A DNA stretch of 64,000 nucleotides from Campylobacterales bacterium (GCA_026390135.1 JAPLGN010000046.1:31920-95919), one strand, 5' to 3'. Shown: positions 53,854-63,993, counted from the stretch's first letter. Numbers and translations are program-made. Notes: generated from the sequence alone by a model not told the origin.

Positions 53854-55230
53854 TTATCTCCCTCGTCCGCCCGATTTTTTAGGGGAAGGTTTTTTGTTCC
53901 CAAAAGCACTGCCTCTGCCTGTGCTGCTTGCCTTTTCAACAGGTTCTTCGCGTGCTACACGTGGTCCGCGTTTACCGACAAATTTTGGCTGAACGGGTGC
54001 TTTTTTGCGTTTATTTCCAAATGCACCATCCGTTTTAGCTTTTTTCTCGCCATCCTTGCTCATGCTTTTTCCGCGTGTTTTTAATAATCCTTGATCCGCT
54101 GGTGGCTCAAAACCTTCTATGAGAATGGTTTCAACGTTTTTTCCCAGCATCGCGATGATTTTCGACCATGAGTGATGTTCTCCTGAGGAGAGAAGCGTGA
54201 TTGCCAACCCCTCATTGCCTGCACGACCTGTTCGTCCAATGCGGTGTAGATAGTCAGTGCTGACGTGTGGGATGTCATAGTTGATAACGACGGGAAGTCC
54301 CTCGATGTCCAATCCACGTGCGGCAATATCGGTTGCGACCAGGATACGAGCCGTCCCATCTCGAAACTCACTTAATGCCCGATCTCTAGCCCCGTGTTTT
54401 TTGTTGCCGTGGATAACAACATTTTTCAGACCGCTTAGGGTCAATTCGCTACTCACTTCGTCGGCTTCGACTTTTGTTCGAGTGAAAATTAGAACTTGGG
54501 AATAGTTATTGGAGCCGATTAGAAATGACAATAACTCTTTTTTGCGCTCTTTTTCGACCGGATGAACGACTTGGCGAAGGGTCATATCGGCAGCTTTAAG
54601 ATTATCGATCTCGACGAGAAGCGGTTTTTTGAGAATTTTTTCGCTCAATTGTTTGACCGAAGGGGTCATCGTCGCTGAAAAAAGCATATTTTGACGATTA
54701 ACGGGGAGAAGATCGATGATCTGTTCGATTTCTCGGATAAAGCCCATATCAAAAATCGTATCGGCTTCGTCAAAAACCAAATATTGGATTCGCGACAATG
54801 GAATATGACCTTGTTTGTTGAGCTCAATCAATCGTCCAGGGGTAGCAACGATGATATCAACACCCTCCCCTAACTCTTTCGCCTGACGGGCCATATTCGC
54901 TCCACCAAAAAGGGCGATGCAGGTGATATTAAGCCCCTCAGCATACGATGCTATCGCCAATGCAACCTGAGATGCGAGTTCACGCGTCGGGACAATCACG
55001 AGGGCACGGGCACTCGATTGTGTGGCTTCAACGTCTTTGACTAATTTTTGAATAATCGGAAGGGCAAATGCAGCGGTTTTCCCGGTCCCTGTTTGTGCAG
55101 CTCCGAGAATATCGCGTCCTCGTAAAACGAGAGGAATAACCTGCGTCTGAATTGGAGTAGGTTGCGTATAGCCTTTGGCTTCAAGGGTATCAAGTAGATG
55201 GGCATTAAGCCCTAAAGTCGTAAATGACAT
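53854..55230 (-). CDS. DEAD-box RNA helicase (RhlE-like)
   Basis: ATP-dependent RNA remodelling enzyme, about 458 residues. Motifs in order: Q motif (GYTQPTPIQTQVIP), I AAQTGTGKT, Ia PTRELA, II VFDEADTIF, III SATM, V ATDIAARGLDIEGL, VI HRIGRTGRAG. A basic, Gly/Lys-rich tail of about 100 residues follows, typical of RhlE. The ORF track includes 12 extra codons; MSFTTLGLN at 55230 is the family start, though the upstream ATG also has a possible AGG site. Confidence 0.94.
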   Translation of the reverse strand: MSFTTLGLNAHLLDTLEAKGYTQPTPIQTQVIPLVLRGRDILGAAQTGTGKTAAFALPIIQKLVKDVEATQSSARALVIVPTRELASQVALAIASYAEGLNITCIALFGGANMARQAKELGEGVDIIVATPGRLIELNKQGHIPLSRIQYLVFDEADTIFDMGFIREIEQIIDLLPVNRQNMLFSATMTPSVKQLSEKILKKPLLVEIDNLKAADMTLRQVVHPVEKERKKELLSFLIGSNNYSQVLIFTRTKVEADEVSSELTLSGLKNVVIHGNKKHGARDRALSEFRDGTARILVATDIAARGLDIEGLPVVINYDIPHVSTDYLHRIGRTGRAGNEGLAITLLSSGEHHSWSKIIAMLGKNVETILIEGFEPPADQGLLKTRGKSMSKDGEKKAKTDGAFGNKRKKAPVQPKFVGKRGPRVAREEPVEKASSTGRGSAFGNKKPSPKKSGGRGR

Positions 55231-55312
55231 GGTTTCATTACCTTTATGTGGTATTTTTGTTAACATATTTTAACCTATTAAGGCTTCATACCTTATTTAT
55301 AGGCTTTTTTTT

Positions 55313-55318
55313 GCTACT
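55313..55318 (+). promoter_or_regulatory. Predicted -10 box for the glycoside hydrolase gene
   Basis: TACTAT after a T-rich stretch (ggcttttttttgc) about 34 bases before the TTG start, in the divergent gap. Confidence 0.4.
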
Positions 55319-55351
55319 ATTGCGCGATAAGATTATTCCCGAGGAAACCCA

Positions 55352-56620
55352 TTGAAAGCATTCGTATTTTTAGCACTCACTATTACCTTAGGCTGGAGTG
55401 CTATGGTCACAGGAACCATCTATGACAAGGGCACTTCAAAACCGATTGAAAATGCCATTATTATTTCAGGTACGAAAGAGTACCGAAGTGACAGCAACGG
55501 TTCATTCACCGTTCCCACAGCTACAACTATCGGCATCCGTGCAGTAGGATATGAACGAAAGTTCTACACAACCGGCGGGAAAATGTATCTAAACAGATTC
55601 ATCCCAAAAGCTCTTTATCTTTCCAGTTTTGGAGCTACAAGCGGAAAAATCATGGGAAATGCGAAACATCTCATCCATACAACACAGATCAATGCACTTG
55701 TAATTGATGTCAAAATGGATCGTGGACAAATCGCCTTTAAAACGGCTAACCCGATTGCCAATAAAATCGGCGCTCAAGATATTATTTTATTTAAAGACAT
55801 CAAAAAATTTGTAACAGATCTTCACAAAGAGAAAATTTACGTCATTGCCCGTATTGTTTCGTTTAAAGATACCCCATATGTGACGGCTTACCCTCAATAT
55901 GGAGTCAAAAAAGACGATGGTACGTTGTTCAAAGATAAAGAAGGCTTGTATTGGATCGATGCTTCGAATAAAGCACCTCAAGATTACATCATCAGTATTG
56001 CAGCGGATGCCGCAGCTGCAGGATTTGATGAAGTTCAGTTTGACTATGTCCGTTTTCCCGATCGTAAAGGGATAAAATTTTCAGTTGAAAACACCCAAGC
56101 AAACCGAGTAAAAGCAATTTCAGGATTTTTAGAAGCGGCACGTACACGTTTAACACCGTACAACGTCTTTATCTCTGCCGATATCTTCGGCTATGTAAGC
56201 TGGCACGATGCTGACATCGAAATCGGTCAACGTGTTGACGCTCTTGCTCCGTATGTTGATTATCTCTCTCCGATGCTCTATCCAAGCGGATTTAATGCAG
56301 GAATTCCTGGCTTTCCGAATCCCGTAAAAGCCAACTATGAGATTGTCAAACACTCTCTGGACAAAGCACTTTTAAAATCTGCTAATTCTCCGCTGTGCTA
56401 CCGTCCATGGCTGCAAGCGTTTAAAGATTATGCGTTCGACCGTCGTGTGTATGGAGATAAAGAGATTCGTGATCAAATCAAAGCAAGTGATGATTTTGGA
56501 AGCTGCGGATGGATTTTATGGAATCCTCGTAACGTTTACACAGGTGCAGGACTAATTCGTTTGGAGAAAACCGCCGATAAATTGCTAGAAAATCCTCTTC
56601 CTAAGACTCCTGTATTATAG
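55352..56620 (+). CDS. Putative glycoside hydrolase (DUF4015 family), exported
   Basis: A 422-residue exported protein. After the signal peptide comes a beta-sandwich (VTGTIYDKGTSKPIENAIIISG, a carboxypeptidase-regulatory-like fold), then a TIM barrel of the DUF4015 type: NALVIDVKMDRGQIAF, KIYVIARIVSFKD, DEVQFDYVRFPDRKG, FISADIFGYVSW, VDYLSPMLYPSGF. The Asp in DYVRFP is a likely catalytic residue. The start codon is TTG after GAGGAAA. The substrate is unknown; a cell-envelope or exopolysaccharide glycan is plausible. Confidence 0.88.
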   Translation: MKAFVFLALTITLGWSAMVTGTIYDKGTSKPIENAIIISGTKEYRSDSNGSFTVPTATTIGIRAVGYERKFYTTGGKMYLNRFIPKALYLSSFGATSGKIMGNAKHLIHTTQINALVIDVKMDRGQIAFKTANPIANKIGAQDIILFKDIKKFVTDLHKEKIYVIARIVSFKDTPYVTAYPQYGVKKDDGTLFKDKEGLYWIDASNKAPQDYIISIAADAAAAGFDEVQFDYVRFPDRKGIKFSVENTQANRVKAISGFLEAARTRLTPYNVFISADIFGYVSWHDADIEIGQRVDALAPYVDYLSPMLYPSGFNAGIPGFPNPVKANYEIVKHSLDKALLKSANSPLCYRPWLQAFKDYAFDRRVYGDKEIRDQIKASDDFGSCGWILWNPRNVYTGAGLIRLEKTADKLLENPLPKTPVL

Positions 56621-56634
56621 AAGTAAATTTAAGG

Positions 56635-57204
56635 CTAAATACTCACACGATCTTCTAGCGCTTTAGTCAGCGAGAGAATATCGACGTTTTCCAAACTCAC
56701 GCCAGTGGGAACCCCCTGCGCGATACGACTAAAGCGGACATCGCACTCGATGAGTTTGTCTTCGATATAAAGCATGACTCCTTGATTGGCGATAGAGGGG
56801 GTAAGGGCAAAGATTACCTCTTTTATCCCACTGTTAATAATTGCTTTGAGATGACCAACATCCAGCTCGTCAATGGAATCAAGGACAAAATAACGTCCAT
56901 CAAACAAAGCATTTTCTTCAAACATCAAAATTTCTTTGGCATTTTCCACAATACACAACACTTCATGATTACGGTGTTCATCACTACAGATGGCGCACAG
57001 TTCATCTTCAGAAAGACCACCGCAAGAACGACATTTTTTTAAACTGGTGACAGCATTTTCGATAGCATGCGCGAGTTTTAGCGCACCAAAGGTATCGTGC
57101 ATCACCAAATGGTACGCAAGACGTGTTGCCGATTTTTGTCCGATGGTGGGAAGCTGTTGAAGGGCATCGACAAGGCGATTAAATTTTTCTAAGGAGCGTT
57201 TCAT
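56635..57204 (-). CDS. recR: Recombination mediator protein
   Basis: Helps RecFO load RecA at gapped DNA. About 189 residues from ATG 57204 (MKRSLEKFNRLVDAL); the ORF track extends 11 codons upstream without family support. Helix-hairpin-helix (LPTIGQKSATRLAYHL), the zinc finger (CRSCGGLSEDELCAIC) and the Toprim part (LCIVENAKEILMFEE, FALTPSIANQG) are present. A decayed copy of its first 100 bases lies beyond the toxin-antitoxin pair. Confidence 0.94.
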   Translation of the reverse strand: MKRSLEKFNRLVDALQQLPTIGQKSATRLAYHLVMHDTFGALKLAHAIENAVTSLKKCRSCGGLSEDELCAICSDEHRNHEVLCIVENAKEILMFEENALFDGRYFVLDSIDELDVGHLKAIINSGIKEVIFALTPSIANQGVMLYIEDKLIECDVRFSRIAQGVPTGVSLENVDILSLTKALEDRVSI

Positions 57205-57256
57205 ACCGCTATTGTAGCAAAGGATATTCCAAACCATGCTTCCATAAAATTTTTGC

Positions 57257-57589
57257 TCATTGGTTATCCATATAGGTTTTGAGAATTTCGATGAGTTCCT
57301 GATCGTTGATGCTCTCTTTTTCGGTTTTAGAATAGATGGAGATTAAAACCGTTCTGTTTTGGAGCTGTTTATAGATGATGATTCTAAAACCACCGCTTTT
57401 ACCCGTCGGGATTGAGGAGTTTCTAACCCTCTTTTTAAAAAGATTGTATCCCAAAGAGATGCCAATATCGTTTTTTCTCTCAATCTCATCGATAGCGTGT
57501 TTGAGATCAGTTTTGAGGAGTTTAAATTTTTTATTGAGCTGTTTAGCTTCTTTGAGAAACGTATCGCCGTACTCAATCATCCAACTCAT
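57257..57589 (-). CDS. RelE/ParE-family toxin
   Basis: A 110-residue toxin: MIEYGDTFLKEAKQLNKKFKLLKTDL, GISLGYNLFKKRVRNSSIPTGKSGGFRIIIYKQ and VLISIYSKTEK form the RelE/ParE-type fold with a basic face. In relatives it cleaves mRNA at the ribosome. It overlaps the antitoxin gene by 17 bases, and the pair lies between recR and dnaJ, where it is probably a late arrival. Confidence 0.82.
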   Translation of the reverse strand: MSWMIEYGDTFLKEAKQLNKKFKLLKTDLKHAIDEIERKNDIGISLGYNLFKKRVRNSSIPTGKSGGFRIIIYKQLQNRTVLISIYSKTEKESINDQELIEILKTYMDNQ

Positions 57590-57860
57590 CCCACAGAGAT
57601 TCGATAGATGAGACTCTACCTTGTTTTACATCATCAAGCCCATGCGTGATCGAGAGGAGAATTTCAGCACCTTGAACTTTTTTCAGTGCTTCAACCATTT
57701 TTTCGTATTCATCTTTAGAAACGAGTACCGCTTCGACTTTGTTGTTTCGCAAAATAGCCAATTTGGAGCTCGAACTCTCTTTGAGCTGCGAGAGGTATGA
57801 ACCGAACTTTTTGACCAGTTCGGAGGAGGCGATAAGTTCATTAGAAGCATATGTTACCAT
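57573..57860 (-). CDS. Phd/YefM-family antitoxin
   Basis: A 95-residue antitoxin: SSELVKKFGSYLSQLKESSSSKLAILRNNKVEAVLVSKDEYEKM is the Phd/YefM DNA-binding fold, and the C-terminal helical segment (GLDDVKQGRVSSIESLWDELD) would wrap the toxin. First gene of the pair; it likely represses its own promoter. Confidence 0.82.
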   Translation of the reverse strand: MVTYASNELIASSELVKKFGSYLSQLKESSSSKLAILRNNKVEAVLVSKDEYEKMVEALKKVQGAEILLSITHGLDDVKQGRVSSIESLWDELDD

Positions 57861-57954
57861 ACTATTTACCTCACAATTTCACGTATAATTTTATAGTAAT
57901 TATACATTAAATTTTACAATTTATACAAGTATCTGCTGTAACAGAGCTTTTTAT

Positions 57955-58057
57955 AAGATGTTGGAGGACATCTACAAGGGTGTTAAATTTCTCTAAGGAA
58001 TGTTTCATAGATGTATTGTAGCAAAGCTTATTCCAAACATAGTTTATGGAATTTTGC
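57955..58057 (-). pseudogene. Remnant copy of the recR 5' end
   Basis: These 100 bases align throughout with 57151-57256, which covers the recR start and about 50 bases before it. Reverse-strand translation still reads MKHSLEKFNTLVDVLQHL against recR MKRSLEKFNRLVDALQQL, then stops matching. The rest of recR is absent. With 57861-57954 and 58058-58250 it fills the 420-base gap before dnaJ; the remainder of that gap is A/T-rich with nothing else recognised. Confidence 0.75.
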
Positions 58058-58250
58058 CAGTTTATATAGATTTTATAAAATATTATTCAAAAAAGTTTCA
58101 TTTTATAATTACTATCTTTCTCTTTCTAAATCTTTTAACCCCATACTTAATGAAACTGAGATTAACATCTTGGAATGACCCCCATTTTAGAAATACAGAT
58201 TCATATTTAGTGTACTTGACTCAACTCTGCTAACACTTATTTCAATATGG

Positions 58251-58256
58251 TATAAT
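58251..58256 (+). promoter_or_regulatory. Predicted -10 box of dnaJ
   Basis: TATAAT, 26 bases before the GTG start, after an A/T-rich run. No -35 at normal distance (a TTGACT lies too far upstream). No CIRCE or HspR-type inverted repeat was noticed. Confidence 0.5.
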
Positions 58257-58281
58257 TCGCAAAAAATTTTGGAGATTATGC

Positions 58282-59397
58282 GTGGAAAATTTGAGTTATT
58301 ATGAAATTTTAGAAGTTACCAAAAATGCTAACGGAGACGAAATCAAAAAAGCCTACCGTAAAATGGCAAAACTCCACCATCCTGACCGTAACCCCAATGA
58401 TGCCACAGCAGAACACAAGTTCAAACTCTGTAACGAAGCGTATCAAGTCCTCAGTGACGAGCAACAGCGCTCAGTCTATGATCGTTATGGCAAAGAGGGT
58501 TTACAAGGCGGTGGTGGACGCAGCCGTGGCGGATTTGATGATCTTGGAAGTGTTTTTGAAGAGATGTTTAACGGCTTTGCAGGCGGTGGCCGTAGCCGTC
58601 AATCGCGTGCTCCAAGTGATAAGTTTCCTCTCGACATGGGCGTGGAGATGCGTATCAGCTTCAAAGAAGCAGTTTTCGGATGCGAAAAAGAGGTAACCTT
58701 CAGCGCTAAAACTTCGTGTAAAACCTGTAAAGGAACCGGAGCAAAAGACGCAAAAGTCACCAGTTGCAGCCAATGTGGCGGCAAAGGACAAGTCTATGTT
58801 CGCCAAGGCTTCATGACTTTCTCTCAAACCTGTCCTGCATGTCATGGTGAGGGAACAATGGCAAGTGAGAAATGTACCGACTGTAAAGGAAAAAGCTATA
58901 CGGAAACAAAAGAAAAAGTAACCGTAAAAGTTCCGGCAGGTATCGATAACGGTAACCGTTTGCGCGTATCAGGACGAGGGAATATGGGTAAAACTGGTGT
59001 ACGAGGAGATTTGTACGTCACCTTCGAAGTGGAAGAAGACAGTCACTTTATCCGTAATGGAAATGATGTCTATCTCGAAGTTCCCATCTTTTTCACCCAA
59101 GCAGTTCTTGGTGAAGATGTCACTATCCCCTCGCTCAATGGCGAAGTAACCTTGGAACTCGAAACTGGAACCAAAGATAAACAACACTACCGCTTTAAAG
59201 GTGAAGGAATCGCTGACGTCCACGGACATGGAAAAGGAGATATGATCGCCCAGATCACTCTCACCTATCCAAATCGTCTCACGACTGAACAAGAAGAACT
59301 ATTGCAAAAGCTGCAAGCAAGTTTTGGAATTGAGTCCAAACCGCATGAGTCTCTTTTCGAATCAACATTTGAAAAAGTAAAAGGGTGGTTTAAATAA
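58282..59397 (+). CDS. dnaJ: Chaperone DnaJ (Hsp40)
   Basis: Co-chaperone that loads clients on DnaK and stimulates its ATPase. J domain with HPD at 33-35, a Gly/Phe-rich linker ([19 protein letters not shown]), four zinc-binding repeats ([32 protein letters not shown]; the last Gly is Ser) and the C-terminal substrate domains. 371 residues. Starts at GTG 58282; the nearby ATG is out of frame. Confidence 0.96.
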   Translation: MENLSYYEILEVTKNANGDEIKKAYRKMAKLHHPDRNPNDATAEHKFKLCNEAYQVLSDEQQRSVYDRYGKEGLQGGGGRSRGGFDDLGSVFEEMFNGFAGGGRSRQSRAPSDKFPLDMGVEMRISFKEAVFGCEKEVTFSAKTSCKTCKGTGAKDAKVTSCSQCGGKGQVYVRQGFMTFSQTCPACHGEGTMASEKCTDCKGKSYTETKEKVTVKVPAGIDNGNRLRVSGRGNMGKTGVRGDLYVTFEVEEDSHFIRNGNDVYLEVPIFFTQAVLGEDVTIPSLNGEVTLELETGTKDKQHYRFKGEGIADVHGHGKGDMIAQITLTYPNRLTTEQEELLQKLQASFGIESKPHESLFESTFEKVKGWFK

Positions 59398-59402
59398 AAG
59401 CT

Positions 59403-59427
59403 GGATTCCCGCCTTCGCGGGAATGAC
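59403..59427. repeat. Dispersed palindromic repeat GGATTCCCGCCTTCGCGGGAATGAC (copy 3)
   Basis: Identical to the copies at 10691 and 24666; between the convergent dnaJ and ccsBA genes, five bases after the dnaJ stop codon, a good place for a two-way terminator. Confidence 0.85.
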
Positions 59428-59435
59428 GAGAGAAG

Positions 59436-62400
59436 TTACTTGGTGCTACGCTTCGGATACGCCATTGCAATAACAATGGCAACAACCGCATACGCCCACG
59501 GAACAAAATCAGGAACCGGAACCGGATCACCCTTCGCATACGAATGCATTCCTGCAAGATAGTAGTTTACTCCGAAATAGGTCATCAATACCGACGTAAA
59601 TGCAAGCAATGAAATAACACTGAATGAAAAGTCGTTATACCCTCCCTTAATCATACGTAAATGGATCACCACCGCATAGACTAAAATGGTTACCAATGCC
59701 CAAGTCTCTTTTGGATCCCAGCCCCAGTAACGTCCCCAACTCTCGTTTGCCCAAACACCTCCGAGGAAGTTTCCAACAGTAAGCAGTACAAGACCAAAAA
59801 TAAGGCTCATCTCATTAATAGCATTGAGCTCTTTAATTGCCAGATTGAGGCGTGCCTCATTCTTTGGATTTTTAAGGATAAAGAGGATCAACGTAATCAT
59901 CCCCAATAACGCTCCAAGGCCCAAGAAGCCATAACTCGCAGTAATCATCGATACGTGAATACTAAGCCAATAGGACTGCAATACAGGCACCAAATTTGTC
60001 ACCTGAGGATCAAGCCAGTTCAGATGTGCAACAAACAAAATAAGACCCGTTAAAATACCCGTAGCGGCCAACGTCATCGGGGATTTACCTGAAAAGATAA
60101 ATCCGGCCAGTACTGTTGCCCATCCGATATAAATCATCGATTCATAACCATTTGACCATGGTGCATGTCCTGAAATATACCAACGCATAGCAAGACCTGC
60201 CGTGTGCGCTACAAAAAATAAAACTAATAATCCGAAAGTTGCTTTACTAAAAAATTCTAACTTGAAATCGGGTTTCAAGATTTTGACAAACGATAAAATC
60301 AATAAAATAAAGCCTACCAGAAAATACAAAGGCCACAGTTGTTCAAATATATTGGTTTTATTATAAAAAATCTCAACAGCAAGCTTAGTCTCATTGGGAT
60401 AGACGCTTGCTCCTGCAAAATGTTGATATTTATCAATCAAAGAGAGTGCTTTATCCGCCTCTTTCCAATCTCCGCTTTTAAGAGCAGCATCGACGGCACT
60501 AAAATATCCTACTGCCATTAGACGTACCATTTGTGCATCTTTGGGAGGGAGAGTTTGAAGTGCTTCAATGGTTGCATTCCATTTATTAGCTTTATCATTC
60601 GCTCTTGGCCACATTTGAATCAGTGAACCCGTATAAACCATATACGCAATATTGACCCGTTCATCTACTTGGAGGAGTTTTTTATCAAATTTATCCTGTT
60701 TTCCAGGAGCTTTTCGTGTTGCTTCCTCTATCTGACGTGCTAATTTATACCCCGTAATATCATCTGGAAATTCAAAAAACTGTGAAAAAGCCGCTGTTTT
60801 TGCCTCAGGCGGAAGCCCAATGAGTTTGTTAATCTCTTTGTCTCCTACTTGAATCATTGAAATCTCGCGCCATGCATCAGGACGAAGCATCATCCCTAAA
60901 ATAACTTGATTAGGTGAAAGCCCTATTATTTCATTACTGCGGCTAAGTTTTGAAACAATTTCACTAGAGAGAGTATCCAGCGGTTTCATTCGACCACTGG
61001 AATCTTGTACTACCAAATGACCAAATTTATCGGCATGAGCAGCATCAAAACTTTTTGCCGTTTTAATTACGGGATTTTCACTCTCTGCCGCATGAGAATT
61101 TGTACCCATAAACATGATTGCCATCAAAGCGAATGATGCGGCAATTTTTTGAGCATCCAATTTTTTGAGTTTTTCACTCAATCCATTAAAACGACCATTT
61201 TTGACAATCAATACACCAAACATCCCTATTGCCAATAACAAATATCCAATATAGGTAATCAACGTCCCTGGATCTTTATTGACAGAGAGAACGGTTCCCA
61301 TTTCATCTTGATCAAATGAGGATTGGAAAAAACGGTATCCTTTATAATCAAGAATATGGTTCATATAGATACGAAATGGCATTTTAACTCCTGCACTTTC
61401 ATCCAGCAGTGTTACTTCACTTGCATACGATGCAGGTGACATTGAGCCCGGATAACGCTCAAGCTGGAAGTCATTAAGTGCAAGTGCAAATGGTAGTTTT
61501 CGCTCAATTGAGCCATATGAAACAGTTACAATGGTATCTCCTAAAACAACGGTTTTCGGTTCACCAACCTCACCCACTGATCCCAGCACAACCGCCGAAC
61601 CTTTTTTATCACCCTTACTAAAGTTAAGAGTGAGAGCATCTTGTCCCCCACCCATCTTCATCATAGGTCCCTTTGCAGCCTTAGCAGATTTGGATACAAG
61701 CTGCATGCTCCCTTTGGGAATAAATTCACGTAATACAAATCCGCTCTGAGGAGTTTGAAAAAGAGTACGGCTAGCGAGTTCAGTTTTACCTGCATTTGCT
61801 GCTCCCGTTTGCTGAGTATTCATACTCAATGTATTAAGATTCATAGAGTGATTCATCATCACTTTACCGTTCTCTACACTCAACGAGACAACCGGTTTGT
61901 CGTACTTTTTGTGCGAATTAAAATCAATAACAATATCATTTGCTTCAAACGCATCACCTTCTTTGAGATTAACTGGTTCGCCGCCTGCACTTGTAGTAAT
62001 CATCATTTTTAAGATAGGTGACCCTTTCGGATCACTAACAGGCTCATAACTGGCATCTCCCATATAACTCTCTAATGCAACATTGATTGTGTCATTATCG
62101 AATGACAATGCTTGATCAAAATGGTTGGTTGAGCGTTTAGAAAGATACAATTGCTTTTGGAAGCTGTACTCTTTCTCCCCTTTTTTGACGGTGAAGCTGA
62201 CATACGGTTCAGCACTTACTATCGCATTAGCGGATTCACCTTCGCGAATATGCATTGTCCCCTCAAAACCCATATAACGGGTAATTGCAGCGCCAACGAG
62301 TATAATCAAAAAAGCGACGTGAAAAGTAAAAACCAACCATTTGCCGTTACGTGCCATTTTAAACTTTAATATATTCATCGTAAGATTTAAGGCTAACAGC

Positions 62401-62564
62401 CCCAGTAAAATCTCAAACCAACGTGCATTGTAAATATCTGCTTTTGCACTCATCGTTCCATAATCATTTTCAACAAAGGTAGCGTAACCGATGGTGATTG
62501 CAAAAAGCAACATTAAAGCAGCCATAGTTTTCATGGAGCTCAGTAAAGAGTAAATTTTATTCAT
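59436..62564 (-). CDS. ccsBA: Fused cytochrome c biogenesis protein CcsBA
   Basis: System II haem transporter and cytochrome c haem lyase, 1042 residues. The N-terminal ResB/CcsB part has four helices and a long periplasmic domain; the C-terminal CcsA part carries the haem-handling WGRYWGWDPKETWAL motif and further helices with conserved His. The fusion of both parts is typical of Campylobacterota. Monocistronic and convergent with dnaJ. Confidence 0.95.
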   Translation of the reverse strand: MNKIYSLLSSMKTMAALMLLFAITIGYATFVENDYGTMSAKADIYNARWFEILLGLLALNLTMNILKFKMARNGKWLVFTFHVAFLIILVGAAITRYMGFEGTMHIREGESANAIVSAEPYVSFTVKKGEKEYSFQKQLYLSKRSTNHFDQALSFDNDTINVALESYMGDASYEPVSDPKGSPILKMMITTSAGGEPVNLKEGDAFEANDIVIDFNSHKKYDKPVVSLSVENGKVMMNHSMNLNTLSMNTQQTGAANAGKTELASRTLFQTPQSGFVLREFIPKGSMQLVSKSAKAAKGPMMKMGGGQDALTLNFSKGDKKGSAVVLGSVGEVGEPKTVVLGDTIVTVSYGSIERKLPFALALNDFQLERYPGSMSPASYASEVTLLDESAGVKMPFRIYMNHILDYKGYRFFQSSFDQDEMGTVLSVNKDPGTLITYIGYLLLAIGMFGVLIVKNGRFNGLSEKLKKLDAQKIAASFALMAIMFMGTNSHAAESENPVIKTAKSFDAAHADKFGHLVVQDSSGRMKPLDTLSSEIVSKLSRSNEIIGLSPNQVILGMMLRPDAWREISMIQVGDKEINKLIGLPPEAKTAAFSQFFEFPDDITGYKLARQIEEATRKAPGKQDKFDKKLLQVDERVNIAYMVYTGSLIQMWPRANDKANKWNATIEALQTLPPKDAQMVRLMAVGYFSAVDAALKSGDWKEADKALSLIDKYQHFAGASVYPNETKLAVEIFYNKTNIFEQLWPLYFLVGFILLILSFVKILKPDFKLEFFSKATFGLLVLFFVAHTAGLAMRWYISGHAPWSNGYESMIYIGWATVLAGFIFSGKSPMTLAATGILTGLILFVAHLNWLDPQVTNLVPVLQSYWLSIHVSMITASYGFLGLGALLGMITLILFILKNPKNEARLNLAIKELNAINEMSLIFGLVLLTVGNFLGGVWANESWGRYWGWDPKETWALVTILVYAVVIHLRMIKGGYNDFSFSVISLLAFTSVLMTYFGVNYYLAGMHSYAKGDPVPVPDFVPWAYAVVAIVIAMAYPKRSTK

Positions 62565-62640
62565 TAAAAGACCTGTCTTGATAAGATTATTGCAATTGTA
62601 GTCGCACTTCGGTAAATGTATGTTAATTGTATGTTAATCA

Positions 62641-63993
62641 TTAGACTCCTTCAAGTATCATTGCCTCGGAAAGTCGCTTAAATGCGGCAATATTCGCCCC
62701 ATCCACAAAATTTCTCTCTACCCCATACTCTTTTGCCGTTAAAGAAACCCGTTTATAAATCTGACACATGATCTCGTTGAGTTTACGGTCAACTTTTTCA
62801 AAATCCCATTTTTCCATGGATGCGTTTTGAGACATCTCAAACTCGCTCACGGCAACTCCTCCTGCATTAGCAGCTTTGCCCGGTACAAATAAAACTCCGT
62901 TTGCCTGAAACACTTCAATAGCCTCAGGTACACTAGGCATATTTGCTCCCTCCACTACTGTACGAACACCATTGTTTAACAGTGTGACTGCATCGTTAAA
63001 AGTCAATTCATTTTGGGTTGCGCATGGAAATGCCGCATAACACGGAGTACTCCAAACAGCATGCGCTTCATGAGGATAATCTTCTTTTTTAGTGTAAATA
63101 GAATCAAAGCGTTGCAGCATATAGTTTTCCAGCGACAACCGTTTACCCTCACCTTTTAAACTTTTTAGCAACACAAGATCAATACCGTTTGGATCGTAAA
63201 TTGATCCTTCGCTGTCACTGCAGGTAATAACTTTTGCACCGAAGTACTGTAGTTTTTCAATCGTATGCAACGCTACATTGCCTGCACCGCTCACACAGCA
63301 TACTTTACCCCAGAGTGAATCGCCAAATTCTTCTTTTAACATCTCCACCGTAAAATAAACGACCCCGTATCCCGTCGCTTCTGGACGCATTAATGACCCC
63401 CCAAACGCATACGGCTTTCCGCTGAGAACCCCATCGTAGTTACGTGTAATTTTTTTATACTCTCCGAACAAAAATCCGATTTCACGAGCACCCACACCGA
63501 TGTCTCCCGCAGGAACATCCACACGAGCACCGATGTATTGATGAAGCTCCCGCATAAAAGCACGGCAAAATTTCATAATCTCGAAATCACTCTTCCCTTT
63601 TGGGTCGAAATCTGATCCCCCTTTGGCACCGCCTATGGGTAATCCAGTCAGAGAATTTTTAAAAATCTGTTCAAATGCTAAAAACTTCAGTACCCCGGAA
63701 TCAACACTTTTATGGAAGCGAAGTCCCCCCTTATAAGGTCCAAGGGCATTATTAAACTGTACACGATAGCCATTATTGACATGTACACGATTATTATCAT
63801 CGACCCATTGAACTTTAAAACGAATTTCACGGTCAGGGACAATAAGACGTTCTAAAATGGCATACGTTTGATAGCGTGTATCGCTTTGCAATATCGGCTC
63901 CAGAGAATGTAACACTTCACTGACTGCTTGAATAAATGTTCCGTCCATTGCATAATTTGTACGCTCTAATCTTGCTAAAAAATCTTCAATCAC
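62641..63993 (-). CDS. gdhA: Glutamate dehydrogenase (hexameric type)
   Basis: Interconverts 2-oxoglutarate plus ammonia and glutamate. The catalytic PIGGAKGGSDFDPKGKSD, the substrate region (YKGGLRFH), PAGDIGVGAREIGFLFG and the nucleotide domain (VSGAGNVALHTIEKL) are in place. The length of 450 residues is that of NADP-type enzymes. The start is seven bases from the window end, so its promoter is not seen. Stands 76 bases before ccsBA on the same strand. Confidence 0.95.
   Translation of the reverse strand: MIEDFLARLERTNYAMDGTFIQAVSEVLHSLEPILQSDTRYQTYAILERLIVPDREIRFKVQWVDDNNRVHVNNGYRVQFNNALGPYKGGLRFHKSVDSGVLKFLAFEQIFKNSLTGLPIGGAKGGSDFDPKGKSDFEIMKFCRAFMRELHQYIGARVDVPAGDIGVGAREIGFLFGEYKKITRNYDGVLSGKPYAFGGSLMRPEATGYGVVYFTVEMLKEEFGDSLWGKVCCVSGAGNVALHTIEKLQYFGAKVITCSDSEGSIYDPNGIDLVLLKSLKGEGKRLSLENYMLQRFDSIYTKKEDYPHEAHAVWSTPCYAAFPCATQNELTFNDAVTLLNNGVRTVVEGANMPSVPEAIEVFQANGVLFVPGKAANAGGVAVSEFEMSQNASMEKWDFEKVDRKLNEIMCQIYKRVSLTAKEYGVERNFVDGANIAAFKRLSEAMILEGV

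Noticed and set aside
58000-58233. 77-residue ORF between antitoxin and dnaJ
   Set aside because: A/T-rich, no ribosome site, overlaps the recR remnant; looks like chance.
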